NCBI RefSeq assembly: GCF_051955275.1
Contig: NZ_JBQCGW010000009.1
Coordinates: forward strand, 5,620-69,619
DNA from: Pseudobacter sp051955275
GTDB taxonomy: Bacteria > Bacteroidota > Bacteroidia > Chitinophagales > Chitinophagaceae
Reading direction: 5' to 3'
Length of the DNA stretch: 64,000 bases
The translations under genes and the position numbers were made by a program. This document shows positions 51,891-61,223 of the stretch, one piece after another (positions within the stretch are counted from its first letter, which is position 1; each line of letters starts with the position of its first letter). The notes under the pieces are model-generated. The model ran no database searches, had not been told where the DNA came from, and saw only the letters and a list, made by a program, of their open reading frames with translations.

Positions 51891-54800
51891 TTAGAATCTC
51901 AGTTTTAAATTGAAGGTGACGGTTTTTACAGCAGGATAGGAACCGGACTGGTAGCCCTGCAGGTTGCCTGCACCCATGGTATCTTCCGGATCTGCATGTG
52001 GCAGGTTCTTGTCGATGATCCAGAGGTTGCGTCCGGCAATGCCCAACTCCACTCCTTTGAATACAGGCATCCTGTTCACCAGTTCCTGAGGAAGCGTATA
52101 AGAAAGCATCACTTCACGCAATTTCACATAGCTGCCGTCATAAACAAAGCCTGCAGCAGGATTGCGGTAATCACCATAAGTTCCGTATCCGTTGAGCACT
52201 CTTCTCTCATTCACTTTACCATCCGGAGTTACACCCGGCAGAACGATACCTCCGCCATCAGCCAGAGGAGCGCGGGAAGGTTTTCCCTGATCATTGAGAC
52301 CGGCCGTTTCAGCATAAATGCCCGTGCTCAGACCATAGTACATATCCAATGAGAAGATATCTCCGCCTTTGCGGATATCTACCAGGAAGCTGGCAGAGAA
52401 ATTCTTGTAGCGGAAAGCATTGTTGATGCCTCCGAGCCAGTCCGGGTTGATATTTCCGATCTTGGCATTGGAATGGCTCGTACGCTGGTACCTGCCGGAA
52501 GTGGCGCTAACGGTACGCTGTCCGTTGGTATAAATGAAATCGTTACCACGGATGGTGCCGAAAGCATCGCCCAGTGAAGCGTTCAGCGTTACACCGCCCT
52601 GATAATCGCCCAACTTGAGGTTATCCGCACCTTCGTGCAGTTCCAGTACTTTGTTGCGGTTGGCTGCATAGTTGAAAGTGAGTGTCCAGGAAAAATCCCT
52701 GGTCTTCACGGGGGTTGCCGACAACATGAGCTCAATGCCCTTGTTCTCTACAGTACCTGCATTGAGGTATTTGTAGCTGTAACCTGTAGTGGTACTGAGC
52801 TCAACAGGAAGTATCTGGTCCTGTGTACGAGTTCTGTAATAACTAACATCAAGGCTCAGCCTGTTTTTCAGAAAAGCCAGTTCCAGCCCCCCTTCCAGAC
52901 TCACTGTCTTTTCCGGAAGCAGGTTGGGGTTGTTCTTGGTATAGTTGTAATTGGGTCCGGTAGCAGCAGCTTGTGGCCGTGAACCGAATGGAGTAACAAC
53001 TCCATAAGCATCATGCACGGCATACACAGGCGCATCGTTGCCTACCTGTGCATAGTTGGTGCGCAGCTTACCATAGCTCAGCCAGGAAGCCTGTGGCAGT
53101 AATTTGGAGAATACCCATCCGAGTGAAACAGAAGGATAGTAATAAGCATTATTACCTTCAGGCAGGGTAGACGACTGATCACGGCGGATGGTGGCATCCA
53201 GTGTAACCATGTCCTTCCAGGTCATTGTGGCCCCTGCAAATACACCGTCCACTTCTTTCTTTCCATCAAACTCCTCAGGTGCATCCGGCGTAGCCAGTGA
53301 GTTACTGACTGCATAGATATTCGGTACTATCAAACCGCCGTTTGTACGGGCCCTGATATAGGTGATATGCTGGCGGCGGATATTGGCGCCAAGCAATGCT
53401 TTCAGGTTCAGCTCTTCGTTCAGATCCTTATTCACATTCAACATCAGGTCAAGGTTGGTTTCGCGGAAAGAGCGATTGAAGCGGCTGTAAGATGGAATAT
53501 TGTTGCTTCCGATGGCCCTTCTTTCTTCGATCAGTTCATCATATCCGTCAAGCGCCACACGGCCCATGAGGCTCAGCCAGTCATTGATCTGGTAGTTCAG
53601 GCTCACATTCCCGAAATAACGGTTACGAACATCTGTTTCAAAATTCTGGTAGCGCACCCAGTAAGGGTTATCCCAGAAGTTGGGCACCTGGGCGTAGAGA
53701 TCTTCCCCCTTGATATTCCAGCTGCTGTTTTTATGATTTCTGAAATAGGCATCCTTCTGCTCCAGGATGTCTACACCCACATTCCACCACTGGCGGAAAC
53801 TGGTCATGAGGTTACGGGAGCCGCTGCCATCATATCCCGTTCCATATCTTCCTTTGCCACTCACATTGGAGAAACTGAGATTGGCATTGGCAGTTACTTT
53901 GTCCGAGATATTGTAAGAGCCGCTTACATTCAGCAGGTTCTTGGAGATACGGCTATTCGGCAGGATACCCCAGTCGTCTGTACGGGTATAGCCCATTTTA
54001 AAATGTCCTTTGTCCGTGGCACCATCCAGGAAAACAGACTGGTTGGAAGAAACGGCCGTCTGCATCATTTTTGACGGATCATTGGCGCCAGCCACCCAGG
54101 GGCGCTTCTTATTAAAATTGGGAGAAGCGGGATCGAAAGCATCCCATTGGTATACCATCAGGCTGGGATCAAACTTAGCTCCGTAGGAAGCATCCTCAGA
54201 GAGGGGAGCCACCAGATCAGGAGTACCGTCTCCATCTATATCGCGATACCAGAAAAGCCCTGTAGGGTCTTCATAGATCACTGCGGGGTTATATCCCTGA
54301 CCATACTCCTTCTGATATTTCGGGAAGGTTTTGGGATCATACTTTCCAACCGTGACACTGCTGTTCAGGGTGATGCCAAGTCCTCTCGTTCCTTTTTTAG
54401 TAGTGATCAGGATCACACCATTGGCGCCCTGGGATCCGTAAAGGGCACTGGCAGCAGCGCCTTTCAGCACGGTAAGACTGGCCACATCATCCGGGTTGAT
54501 ATCGGCAGCGGCATTACCGTAATCGTATCCGCCACCGGCATTGTTCCTGTCGGCAGTCTGGTTGGGCGTAGTACCGCCCGAGTTATTGTAAGGAATACCA
54601 TCCACTACAAACAACACCTGGTTATTTCCGGCAATGGACTTGATACCGCGCATCACCACGTTTGAGGAAGCGCCGATGGTATTGCCCTGTTTGATATCCA
54701 GACCAGCCACTTTACCGCTGAGGTTCTGGATAAAATTGGAAGTACGGGTCTTGCTCACTTCATCACCCACTATCTGCTGGGCAGCATACGCCACCTGGTT

Positions 54801-55133
54801 GCGCGACTTGCGCACTCCAAGCGCCGTTACCACCACTTCAGACAATTGTGCATCACCAAACGAAAGCTTTACTGCAACGGTAGCGCCCGTTGGTGTAATG
54901 GTTTGCGGCTGATGGCCGGTAGCAGTTACAGTGATCTTTCCACTGGTTTTAATGGAAATGGAGAAATTGCCGGACGCATCGGCCTGCACGGTATTTTTGG
55001 TACCTGTTTCCGTGACAGTAGCAAAGGGCACAGGCTCTCCCTTTTCATTGCTCACAGTACCCCTCACAGCCTGTTGAGCCCAGGCGAGGGTACCGGTAAG
55101 CAGTACAATCATTAACAATAAAGATTTTCTCAT
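51891..55133 (-). CDS. susC: SusC/RagA-family TonB-dependent transporter
   Basis: 1080 aa. Signal peptide to AWA-QQ, then a carboxypeptidase-regulatory-like domain (VRGTVSNEKGEPVPFATV) at about 20-100, a TonB box (LSEVVVTALG), the plug domain with LSGKVAGLDIKQGN and VLFVVDGIPYNNSGG, and a 22-strand barrel ending TVTFNLKLRF with a terminal Phe. It imports the ligand captured by SusD. First gene of the susC-susD unit, with a promoter at 55149-55177. Divergent from the fucosidase gene. Full length for the family. Confidence 0.95.
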   Translation of the reverse strand: MRKSLLLMIVLLTGTLAWAQQAVRGTVSNEKGEPVPFATVTETGTKNTVQADASGNFSISIKTSGKITVTATGHQPQTITPTGATVAVKLSFGDAQLSEVVVTALGVRKSRNQVAYAAQQIVGDEVSKTRTSNFIQNLSGKVAGLDIKQGNTIGASSNVVMRGIKSIAGNNQVLFVVDGIPYNNSGGTTPNQTADRNNAGGGYDYGNAAADINPDDVASLTVLKGAAASALYGSQGANGVILITTKKGTRGLGITLNSSVTVGKYDPKTFPKYQKEYGQGYNPAVIYEDPTGLFWYRDIDGDGTPDLVAPLSEDASYGAKFDPSLMVYQWDAFDPASPNFNKKRPWVAGANDPSKMMQTAVSSNQSVFLDGATDKGHFKMGYTRTDDWGILPNSRISKNLLNVSGSYNISDKVTANANLSFSNVSGKGRYGTGYDGSGSRNLMTSFRQWWNVGVDILEQKDAYFRNHKNSSWNIKGEDLYAQVPNFWDNPYWVRYQNFETDVRNRYFGNVSLNYQINDWLSLMGRVALDGYDELIEERRAIGSNNIPSYSRFNRSFRETNLDLMLNVNKDLNEELNLKALLGANIRRQHITYIRARTNGGLIVPNIYAVSNSLATPDAPEEFDGKKEVDGVFAGATMTWKDMVTLDATIRRDQSSTLPEGNNAYYYPSVSLGWVFSKLLPQASWLSYGKLRTNYAQVGNDAPVYAVHDAYGVVTPFGSRPQAAATGPNYNYTKNNPNLLPEKTVSLEGGLELAFLKNRLSLDVSYYRTRTQDQILPVELSTTTGYSYKYLNAGTVENKGIELMLSATPVKTRDFSWTLTFNYAANRNKVLELHEGADNLKLGDYQGGVTLNASLGDAFGTIRGNDFIYTNGQRTVSATSGRYQRTSHSNAKIGNINPDWLGGINNAFRYKNFSASFLVDIRKGGDIFSLDMYYGLSTGIYAETAGLNDQGKPSRAPLADGGGIVLPGVTPDGKVNERRVLNGYGTYGDYRNPAAGFVYDGSYVKLREVMLSYTLPQELVNRMPVFKGVELGIAGRNLWIIDKNLPHADPEDTMGAGNLQGYQSGSYPAVKTVTFNLKLRF

Positions 55134-55148
55134 ACATCGTAGAGTTTT

Positions 55149-55177
55149 AAAAATTATGAGCCATTAAGACCGGCAAA
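55149..55177 (-). promoter_or_regulatory. Promoter of susC
   Basis: TTTG (55174-55177), a 17-nt spacer and TAATTTTT (55149-55156) on the minus strand, 15 nt before the ATG. Confidence 0.5.
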
Positions 55178-55342
55178 ACTTCAAAAACTCTGCATCAACA
55201 TGACCTGTTTCTGACTGAAAACGAAAACAGGATCGTGAAGAAGAAAAAAAATGGAATGAAAAAAACAATATCACTTAATACTTCACCAATAGAGCGCAAT
55301 CGGACAATGACTATTTTCAGTCTCTTCCCATATTGAACAAAG

Positions 55343-55350
55343 TATCTTTA
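55343..55350 (+). promoter_or_regulatory. -7 box of the fucosidase gene
   Basis: TATCTTTA, one base off TAnnTTTG, ending 5 nt before the ATG; the mRNA may be leaderless. The 222-nt gap shared with susC otherwise holds no gene. Confidence 0.42.
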
Positions 55351-55355
55351 CCTGT

Positions 55356-57140
55356 ATGAAAAAAGCAGTCCTGGTTTCCCTGTTATCAGCAACAATTTTA
55401 CATTCCCCTCTTTCCGCACAAACCATGGATGAGATGTGGGACAACCGTTCCAGCGGAAAAGAGCATGCAAACATCAACTGGTTCAAGGATGCCAAATTCG
55501 GCATGTTCATCCACTGGGGATTATATTCAAAACTGGGAGGTGAATGGAAAGGAAAGAAGTATTTTGGCAGCGGAGAATGGATCATGAACCAGGCCAGGAT
55601 CCCTGTAAAAGAATATGAACAGGTGGCTGCAAATTTCAATCCCATTGATTTCAATGCAGACGAATGGGCACAACTGGCAGCAGACGCAGGGATGAAGTAT
55701 ATGGTGATCACCGCCAAACACCATGAAGGTTTTTCCATGTACGATTCAAAGGTCACAAGCTTTGATATGACCGACGCCACGCCGTACAAAAAGGATCCCA
55801 TGAAACCCTTGTCGGAAGCGGCCCGCAGGCGCGGCATACAATTCGGATTTTATTACTCCCAGTTTCAGGACTGGTATGAGCCCAACGGCGGTAAGAACGG
55901 ATGGGACTTCGATGAATCGAAAAAGAACTACCAGCTTTATTATGAGCAGAAAGCCATTCCGCAAATAAAAGAGCTGCTTACTCAATACGGGCCATTGGGT
56001 ATCCTCTGGTTTGATACGCCGGGGGGCATGACGAAGGAGCAGACACAAAACTTTATCGATTCATTGCGATTGCTGCAGCCAGGCTGCCTGTTCAGCAGCC
56101 GCGTTGGACACGGGCTGGGCGATTACAAAGATCTCGGTGATTCAGAGATCCCTTCCGGTCCTGTACCCGGCGCCTGGGAATCTTTGTATACACACAATGA
56201 TTCCTGGGGTTATATTCAGCATGACCTCAACTTCAAAACACCGGAGCAGATCATTCAGTTGCTGGCACAGGTAGCATCACGCGGCGGCAATCTGCTGTTG
56301 AATGTGGGACCAGACGGGAATGGGCGCATCCCGGAATACAGCATCAAATATTTAAAAGAGGTTGGCAAATGGTTGCACATAAACGGTGAAGCAATTTATG
56401 GCACCACCTATGGCAAAATACCTGACCAGCCCTGGGGAGTGAGCACTTCCGCTCCCGGAAAACAATTCCTGCATGTATTGAAAATGCCTGACGACCGGAA
56501 ATTACTGGTGCCTGTCAACAGTAAAATAGCCATCAATAAAATATACCTGGTCAAAAACAAGCAGGCAGTGGCTTTCACAAGAAAGGGAAATGACCTGATC
56601 ATTCAACTGCCCGCACTTCCCCACTCTGCCAATGAAGTGGTAGTGATGGAATACAAAGGGATCACCCCTGATTATACCCTGAGCATGCCCGTTACTATTT
56701 CTTCCCGGTTCAAAGAAAACCTGGCAGAAGTTGTTCGTGCTGGCCTGCAAGGTAACGCGCAACTCAAAAGTCTTACGTACAGTCATTATTATGGCGACTG
56801 GAAGCATACCACCTGTATCACTGATCTGAAAGACAGTACGGATGGCATCAGCTTCAACCTTCGTTTTACCGATGCAGCTGATTACAGGATCATTCTTGAA
56901 TATGCCTGCGACCCTGCTTCTGCAAAACAGGAAGGGGTACTGCTTTTCAATGAACAGCCACTGTATTTCAGGACGCTGAAAACAGGCAGTTTTGAAAAGA
57001 ATGCGCCACTGCTGTTTATCAGACAGGTGGCAGGTATTGTGAGTGCGAAGGCAGGAGAAGCCAGGATCAGTATCCACCCTGTCAATAACGGGAAAGAGTT
57101 ATTTAAACTAAAATCTCTCATTGTAGAGCCGGTGAAATAA
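55356..57140 (+). CDS. Alpha-L-fucosidase (GH29)
   Basis: 594 aa. Signal peptide ending near LSAQ. GH29 catalytic domain at about 30-370: KFGMFIHWGLYS, VITAKHHEGFSMYDS, FGFYYSQFQDWYEP and GILWFDTPGGM, whose Asp is the expected nucleophile; RGGNLLLNVGPDGNGRIP is a typical GH29 segment. A C-terminal beta-sandwich (about 390-594) follows. It releases terminal alpha-L-fucose in the periplasm or at the surface. The nucleophile motif reads WFDTPGG, not WFDG, which fits the variation seen in subfamilies. Divergent from susC and convergent with the AraC regulator, overlapping it by 23 nt. Confidence 0.93.
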   Translation: MKKAVLVSLLSATILHSPLSAQTMDEMWDNRSSGKEHANINWFKDAKFGMFIHWGLYSKLGGEWKGKKYFGSGEWIMNQARIPVKEYEQVAANFNPIDFNADEWAQLAADAGMKYMVITAKHHEGFSMYDSKVTSFDMTDATPYKKDPMKPLSEAARRRGIQFGFYYSQFQDWYEPNGGKNGWDFDESKKNYQLYYEQKAIPQIKELLTQYGPLGILWFDTPGGMTKEQTQNFIDSLRLLQPGCLFSSRVGHGLGDYKDLGDSEIPSGPVPGAWESLYTHNDSWGYIQHDLNFKTPEQIIQLLAQVASRGGNLLLNVGPDGNGRIPEYSIKYLKEVGKWLHINGEAIYGTTYGKIPDQPWGVSTSAPGKQFLHVLKMPDDRKLLVPVNSKIAINKIYLVKNKQAVAFTRKGNDLIIQLPALPHSANEVVVMEYKGITPDYTLSMPVTISSRFKENLAEVVRAGLQGNAQLKSLTYSHYYGDWKHTTCITDLKDSTDGISFNLRFTDAADYRIILEYACDPASAKQEGVLLFNEQPLYFRTLKTGSFEKNAPLLFIRQVAGIVSAKAGEARISIHPVNNGKELFKLKSLIVEPVK

Positions 57141-58020
57141 ATGCACAACACGTTTCTGGTAACTTGCGATAGGCCAAAGGCGTAATCCCCTCCTTCTTCC
57201 TGAAAACTTTTGTAAAATAAGAGAAATCATCATAGCCAAGCCAGATGGAAATGTCCTGTACGCTCATGGTTGTTTGCCGCAACAGGCTTTTAGCTTCCAG
57301 TAAAATATAATCAAGAATGATGGTCTTGGCAGATCTCCCTGTTACCGTCTGCAGGATCTCGCTGAGGTATTTCGGAGGAAGATGTAATTCTTTTGCATAA
57401 AAGGCAACCGACTTCTGCTGGAGGTAACATTCCGCCAAACGCTTCTGAAAATGATTCGCCACTTTCTGATGAACAGCAAAGGAAGTATTGGCCTGAAGGC
57501 CAGGTGAACTATGGCATTCAGCCACCACCAGCAGCATGGAATAGATCACTTCAACAGCCTTGCTTCTATTATTGCGGAACTGCTTAAGTACGATGAAAAG
57601 GTCCTTCAGTTGTTGCCGGTTCAGGTCATTGATCCTGATCATATGATTCCCTCCGGGCTGAAAGGAAGGCAATGAACGAAGCCAGTTGTTTTTGGTCTCA
57701 TCCAGGAAAATATCCTCCGCAAAATAAACGGTATCGAACTGTCCGCCGCTCCCACCCAGCCACTGGCAAACGATACCAGGCCCAACAGTAGAAAGGCTAC
57801 CAGACTGCGTTTCAAAGATGGTACTGCCGATCTGCACTTCCGCATGGTGTGCGGAATAATTCAAACCAATACCATACATGAATGTGCGGAACGGAAAGCC
57901 AACTGTAACACCCCTGTACTCATCTTCACTGGCGATAAAAAAAGACCCTGCGAATTTCTGTTGCTCTGTTTGTAAATAATCAAATACGTTCCTGCTTTTC
58001 AGTGCTGCTTGCTCCAACAT
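57118..58020 (-). CDS. AraC-family transcriptional regulator
   Basis: 300 aa. The C-terminal pair of helix-turn-helix motifs is clear: SVAFYAKELHLPPKYLSEIL (first) and SVQDISIWLGYDDFSYFTKVFRKKEGITPLAYRK (second, the AraC signature). The N-terminal 190 residues form a cupin-like sensor domain without a recognised ligand site. It probably controls the adjacent fucosidase and susC-susD genes in response to a sugar, taking the place of the hybrid two-component or sigma/anti-sigma systems common at such loci. A TATCTTTA box lies about 40 nt before the start. Confidence 0.88.
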   Translation of the reverse strand: MLEQAALKSRNVFDYLQTEQQKFAGSFFIASEDEYRGVTVGFPFRTFMYGIGLNYSAHHAEVQIGSTIFETQSGSLSTVGPGIVCQWLGGSGGQFDTVYFAEDIFLDETKNNWLRSLPSFQPGGNHMIRINDLNRQQLKDLFIVLKQFRNNRSKAVEVIYSMLLVVAECHSSPGLQANTSFAVHQKVANHFQKRLAECYLQQKSVAFYAKELHLPPKYLSEILQTVTGRSAKTIILDYILLEAKSLLRQTTMSVQDISIWLGYDDFSYFTKVFRKKEGITPLAYRKLPETCCAFISPALQ

Positions 58021-58131
58021 TGATCAAGAATAAGTGTTTAGACATTAAAAAGTATTCTAATAAAGATAGCGGGATTTGCAGGTTAAAAAAAAGCAGCGCA
58101 GGGCAATTGACATTTATCAGAAAAGTGATCC

Positions 58132-58611
58132 TCATTTCAATTTATACACAGCAGTGATGGTATGATTTCCTTTAGCTGATTTGAAACTGTATTGCACGGT
58201 CATTTTACCGGCATTCACTTCCTTTATAACCACCGTCTGGGGTTTGGAGGTTTCATAATGTTTAGAAGTCAGTTGTCTGGTGGCAGCATCATACGTCCAG
58301 GTACCGGATTCAGTAACCAGCTCTTCTTCTTCATCACAACGATTCTTTCCATCATGTTTCATGATCTTACCACCGGATTTGAACATCTCTGCATCATCGC
58401 GTTCACAATCCTCCAGCATCACACGGATATCGGTATCTGCTTTGCCATCCATATCAACATCGATAGCAGGGATGATAGTAGAAGATTCCATTACCCAGTA
58501 TTTATCTGTAAATGGTAATTTCTCTTTTGTGTCGAACGAATAGGTCATTACTGCAAAAATGGTGGAGCCGGTCAATACGGCCAGGTCCGTCCATGTAAAA
58601 CTTGATTTCAT
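58132..58611 (-). CDS. Lipocalin-like secreted or membrane-anchored protein
   Basis: 159 aa from the ATG at 58611 (MKSSFTWTDLAVLTG); a longer frame to 58713 adds no credible sequence. An N-terminal hydrophobic segment without a lipobox is followed by a small beta-barrel resembling the lipocalin-like domains of Bacteroidota (GTWTYDAATRQLTSKHYE, MTVQYSFKSAKGNHTITAVYK). The segment DVDMDGKADTD has the Dx[DN]xDG spacing of a calcium-binding loop. Function unknown. It is upstream of the AraC gene on the same strand, 111 nt apart. Confidence 0.65.
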   Translation of the reverse strand: MKSSFTWTDLAVLTGSTIFAVMTYSFDTKEKLPFTDKYWVMESSTIIPAIDVDMDGKADTDIRVMLEDCERDDAEMFKSGGKIMKHDGKNRCDEEEELVTESGTWTYDAATRQLTSKHYETSKPQTVVIKEVNAGKMTVQYSFKSAKGNHTITAVYKLK

Positions 58612-58801
58612 ATGCCGGTTTTGTTCAAAGATGGCGCCCGGGAAGAGTAAGATTTTCCTAAATCGCACAGAACTGCCGGAATATATTGCTGAACTGCAAT
58701 TATCCAACAACAAACTTAGATTTTCTGCTTCGGTAATACGGTAAGTACAAAGGGAGAGTTCGCTTACAAAGGGGGATCACCCACCGTTCAGGCAGTCAAT
58801 A

Positions 58802-58817
58802 AAGTCATTAATGACTT
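58802..58817. promoter_or_regulatory. Perfect 16-bp palindrome upstream of the candidate small RNA
   Basis: aagtcattaatgactt is its own reverse complement. It lies in the 451-nt gap between two minus-strand genes, upstream of the orphan plus-strand terminator, and could be an operator. Confidence 0.4.
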
Positions 58818-58869
58818 GCATTCTTCAACCTGTAACAAATCCGGGAATATCCGTAACCTTTCTGCGTTT

Positions 58870-58992
58870 ATAATGTGCAAGAAGTTTCAAACATGGATTA
58901 GGGTTCCCGTTTGTTTTACCAGGTTTCAATTGAAGAATTGAAGTCTATCATCTGCCAGGAGAGTGCATTAGCCATGCGCTCTCCTTTTTTTT
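58870..58992 (+). ncRNA. Candidate small RNA or tiny-ORF transcript (orphan terminator)
   Basis: The gap 58612-59062 has no plus-strand gene, yet a strong plus-strand terminator closes it at 58958-58992. Just upstream is a 7-bp hairpin ttcaatt/aattgaa with a gaag loop (58925-58942). Two tiny in-frame ORFs (20 codons from 58811, 22 codons from 58873, MCKKFQTWIRV...) join as TAATG. No exact TAnnTTTG box was found, so the 5' end is a guess. Either a small RNA or a leader/peptide transcript would fit; chance remains possible. Confidence 0.35.
58958..58992 (+). terminator. Strong plus-strand terminator without an upstream annotated gene
   Basis: 10-bp stem ggagagtgca/tgcgctctcc (one G-U) with a 7-nt loop, then eight T. 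It faces the minus-strand terminator at 59005-59037, as expected between convergent transcripts. Confidence 0.72.
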
Positions 58993-59004
58993 CGGAAATT
59001 TCTC

Positions 59005-59037
59005 TAAAAAAAAGAAGGCGCCCTGTTAAAGGCACCT
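59005..59037 (-). terminator. Terminator of the delta-60-repeat gene
   Basis: On the minus strand aggtgcc pairs with ggcgcct (one G-U), followed by a run of eight T. It lies 26 nt after the stop codon. Confidence 0.65.
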
Positions 59038-59062
59038 CCATCGTTTCAACAACACCCGACAC

Positions 59063-60871
59063 TTATTTTACATAGCTGAGTTTTGAAACCAGCAATATCC
59101 TTCCCAAATGATCTGTCACACGCACAAATACCTGCTGATCTGCAACGGGCGGCATGGAGAACTGGCCTATCTGCACTCCTGCGCTGATGCTGTGTGGCCA
59201 TGATCTCAATAAAGCGCCCTTTGCGTCATACAATTCAACATTCAGACTGGCGGACCTCGCGAAAACTGATTTCACAGAAAGAATGGAACTGACCGGATTG
59301 GGAAACACTGTTACAACAGGCATATCCGTTCCGGCAATACCAACCCTTTCGATATTGGAATAAACGGTTCCTCCATTTTGGCTGATCCGGACTCTGTAAT
59401 AAGTTGTATTCCCTGGCAAAACTGCATCCTTATAATAATACATACCAACGGTTTTACCGAATGAACCCAATGCGGCCTTATATATACCATTGTAATTGAT
59501 ACCATCCAGGCTTCTTTCTATGCTCACTTCTGCAGACACATCACTGATATTGGTACTCCACCTGATCAATGCACCTTTGTTCTCAGGCCTCGCGATAGCT
59601 CTTACAACATTGCCTGCGAGAACATATTCAGGAACCAACCGCATGATTGCTCCCTGGTACTCTTTTCTGTAGGTCTTAAAAAAACCACCAGCCAGGATCC
59701 GTTCTTCACCTGAAGGCTGTTTCTGTATTTTAAGATCCATTACAACATCATTGAAACCAAGTCCGAATGTTGTAGATGGGTCCACAGAACCATTAACATC
59801 TATTTTCACGATATTTCCACAGGGCAGCCCATTAAAGGAAGTAAAGTTTCCTGCAGCAATAACAGATCCTGTAGCCATTACAAGTATGCTCCTTACTTCA
59901 AGCCCGGGAAGATCGCTGCTGGAACCGGGTCCCTGAAAACCTGCACCTGAATTGAAGCCCATATCCAGTGTTCCGTCAAGGTTAAAGCGTGCGAGGCCAC
60001 GGCGTGTAATATTGTTCACTTTATCAAAATATCCTCCTGCCAGTAATTTATTATCAGCACTAAGGAAAAGAGAAGTGACTGAGTTATGCGGGCGGTTATA
60101 GGTGGAAGGCCCGATCCTGTATCTGGTGTCCAGGGAACCGTCAGGATTTAATTTTGCCAGCCGGCAGATCTCCACTCCGTCAACTTTGAAAAACTCTCCG
60201 CCGATATACAGGTTATCATTTATTTTATCATAAACCATATCGTAGACAACACCATATTCAACTACTTTAGGTTGATAAAACCTGTCGAGGCTGCCATCCA
60301 TATTCAACCGTATCACACTGCCTGTGTTCCGTCCTTCATATTGCTGAAAGTCGCCGCCAACGAATATCTTACCCGGCTCAGTGCCTTTGGGTTCCTTCAC
60401 TTCAATGCACCATGCCCGCAATGTGGCAAGGGAATTACTGATCCCTGAACCTGTATTGAAAGATTCATCGAGTGTTCCATCTGTATTGAGTCTTGCCACC
60501 CCTCCCCGGCGCACGCCATTCACTTTTGTAAATGAGCCTGCGATCAGGATCTTCTGATCAAAGCCCTGAATCTCCACATCATCGATCCTTCCGTCAACTG
60601 TTATAGGGGTAAAAGAGTCATCCCATGTACCATCAGGCTTCAGGCGACCACCATACCTGATGGGAATGCCATCTCCATGAGGCCATAGTCCGTTATAAAA
60701 AGTATTGTCGCCAAAAAATAAGATGCTGCCATCGGCTTGCACAGCAATACAGCGTGTACTTGTATTGGCAGTGGTATCATTCTTATTAAAGGTACTATCC
60801 CTGCGAAGATCCTGGCAGGCAGCACCCAGCCCTGGCGATAAAGCCAGCAACAACAAATAAAATGCCTTCAT
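59063..60871 (-). CDS. Secreted delta-60-repeat protein with putative T9SS type A sorting domain
   Basis: 602 aa from the ATG at 60871 (MKAFYLLLLALSPGLGA, signal peptide). Residues about 30-410 contain delta-60-type repeats (GVARLNTDGTLDESFNTGSG, KLNPDGSLDTRYRIG, RFNLDGTLDMGFNSGAG), expected to fold as a beta-propeller. A fibronectin-like domain follows (430-510), and the last 80 residues (VTVFPNPVSSILSV, LYDAKGALLRSW) match the C-terminal sorting signal recognised by the type IX secretion system. It should be exported and held at the cell surface or released. Function unknown. Confidence 0.85.
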   Translation of the reverse strand: MKAFYLLLLALSPGLGAACQDLRRDSTFNKNDTTANTSTRCIAVQADGSILFFGDNTFYNGLWPHGDGIPIRYGGRLKPDGTWDDSFTPITVDGRIDDVEIQGFDQKILIAGSFTKVNGVRRGGVARLNTDGTLDESFNTGSGISNSLATLRAWCIEVKEPKGTEPGKIFVGGDFQQYEGRNTGSVIRLNMDGSLDRFYQPKVVEYGVVYDMVYDKINDNLYIGGEFFKVDGVEICRLAKLNPDGSLDTRYRIGPSTYNRPHNSVTSLFLSADNKLLAGGYFDKVNNITRRGLARFNLDGTLDMGFNSGAGFQGPGSSSDLPGLEVRSILVMATGSVIAAGNFTSFNGLPCGNIVKIDVNGSVDPSTTFGLGFNDVVMDLKIQKQPSGEERILAGGFFKTYRKEYQGAIMRLVPEYVLAGNVVRAIARPENKGALIRWSTNISDVSAEVSIERSLDGINYNGIYKAALGSFGKTVGMYYYKDAVLPGNTTYYRVRISQNGGTVYSNIERVGIAGTDMPVVTVFPNPVSSILSVKSVFARSASLNVELYDAKGALLRSWPHSISAGVQIGQFSMPPVADQQVFVRVTDHLGRILLVSKLSYVK

Positions 60872-61223
60872 ATGTATGGATTTATTTACTGGCAATTACT
60901 TTACAGCATTCGCCGGTCAGCTGCCAAAGTACAACGCCGGGGATACCACTTCAAGCACAATCGGCCGAATGGAATGCAGGAGCCACCAACCAGTTTTTTT
61001 ACTGTACGACCAACATTTTTCAGGATGCGGTCATTGTTCAGATATTTTATGGAATAACCACAGTAAATAACGGCCGTTTGCCGGCGTAAAATCAGCATGT
61101 AGCTCAATTATGCCTTCCATACAGCAATTGAGTTGCCTGGTAAACATCACGGCAATGCATATTCAACAGGCAGCGTTACTTTAATTGGGTTTCTTATTTG
61201 TAATACTATAATTGTTGATCTGT
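60872..61223. other. Intergenic region without a recognisable gene
   Basis: 352 nt between the divergent delta-60 and TPR genes. The short plus-strand ORFs do not resemble proteins. A 7-bp inverted repeat ctcaatt/aattgag with a 16-nt loop lies at 61103-61132. No exact promoter box was found for either flanking gene. Confidence 0.5.

Noticed and set aside
55134..55355. Possible CRISPR or repeat array in the A-rich susC-fucosidase gap
   Set aside because: Only low-complexity A-rich tracts, no regularly spaced repeats; none found elsewhere in the window either.
61091..61110. tRNA D-arm-like string (gtagctcaatt)
   Set aside because: No acceptor, anticodon or T-arm pairing could be built around it.
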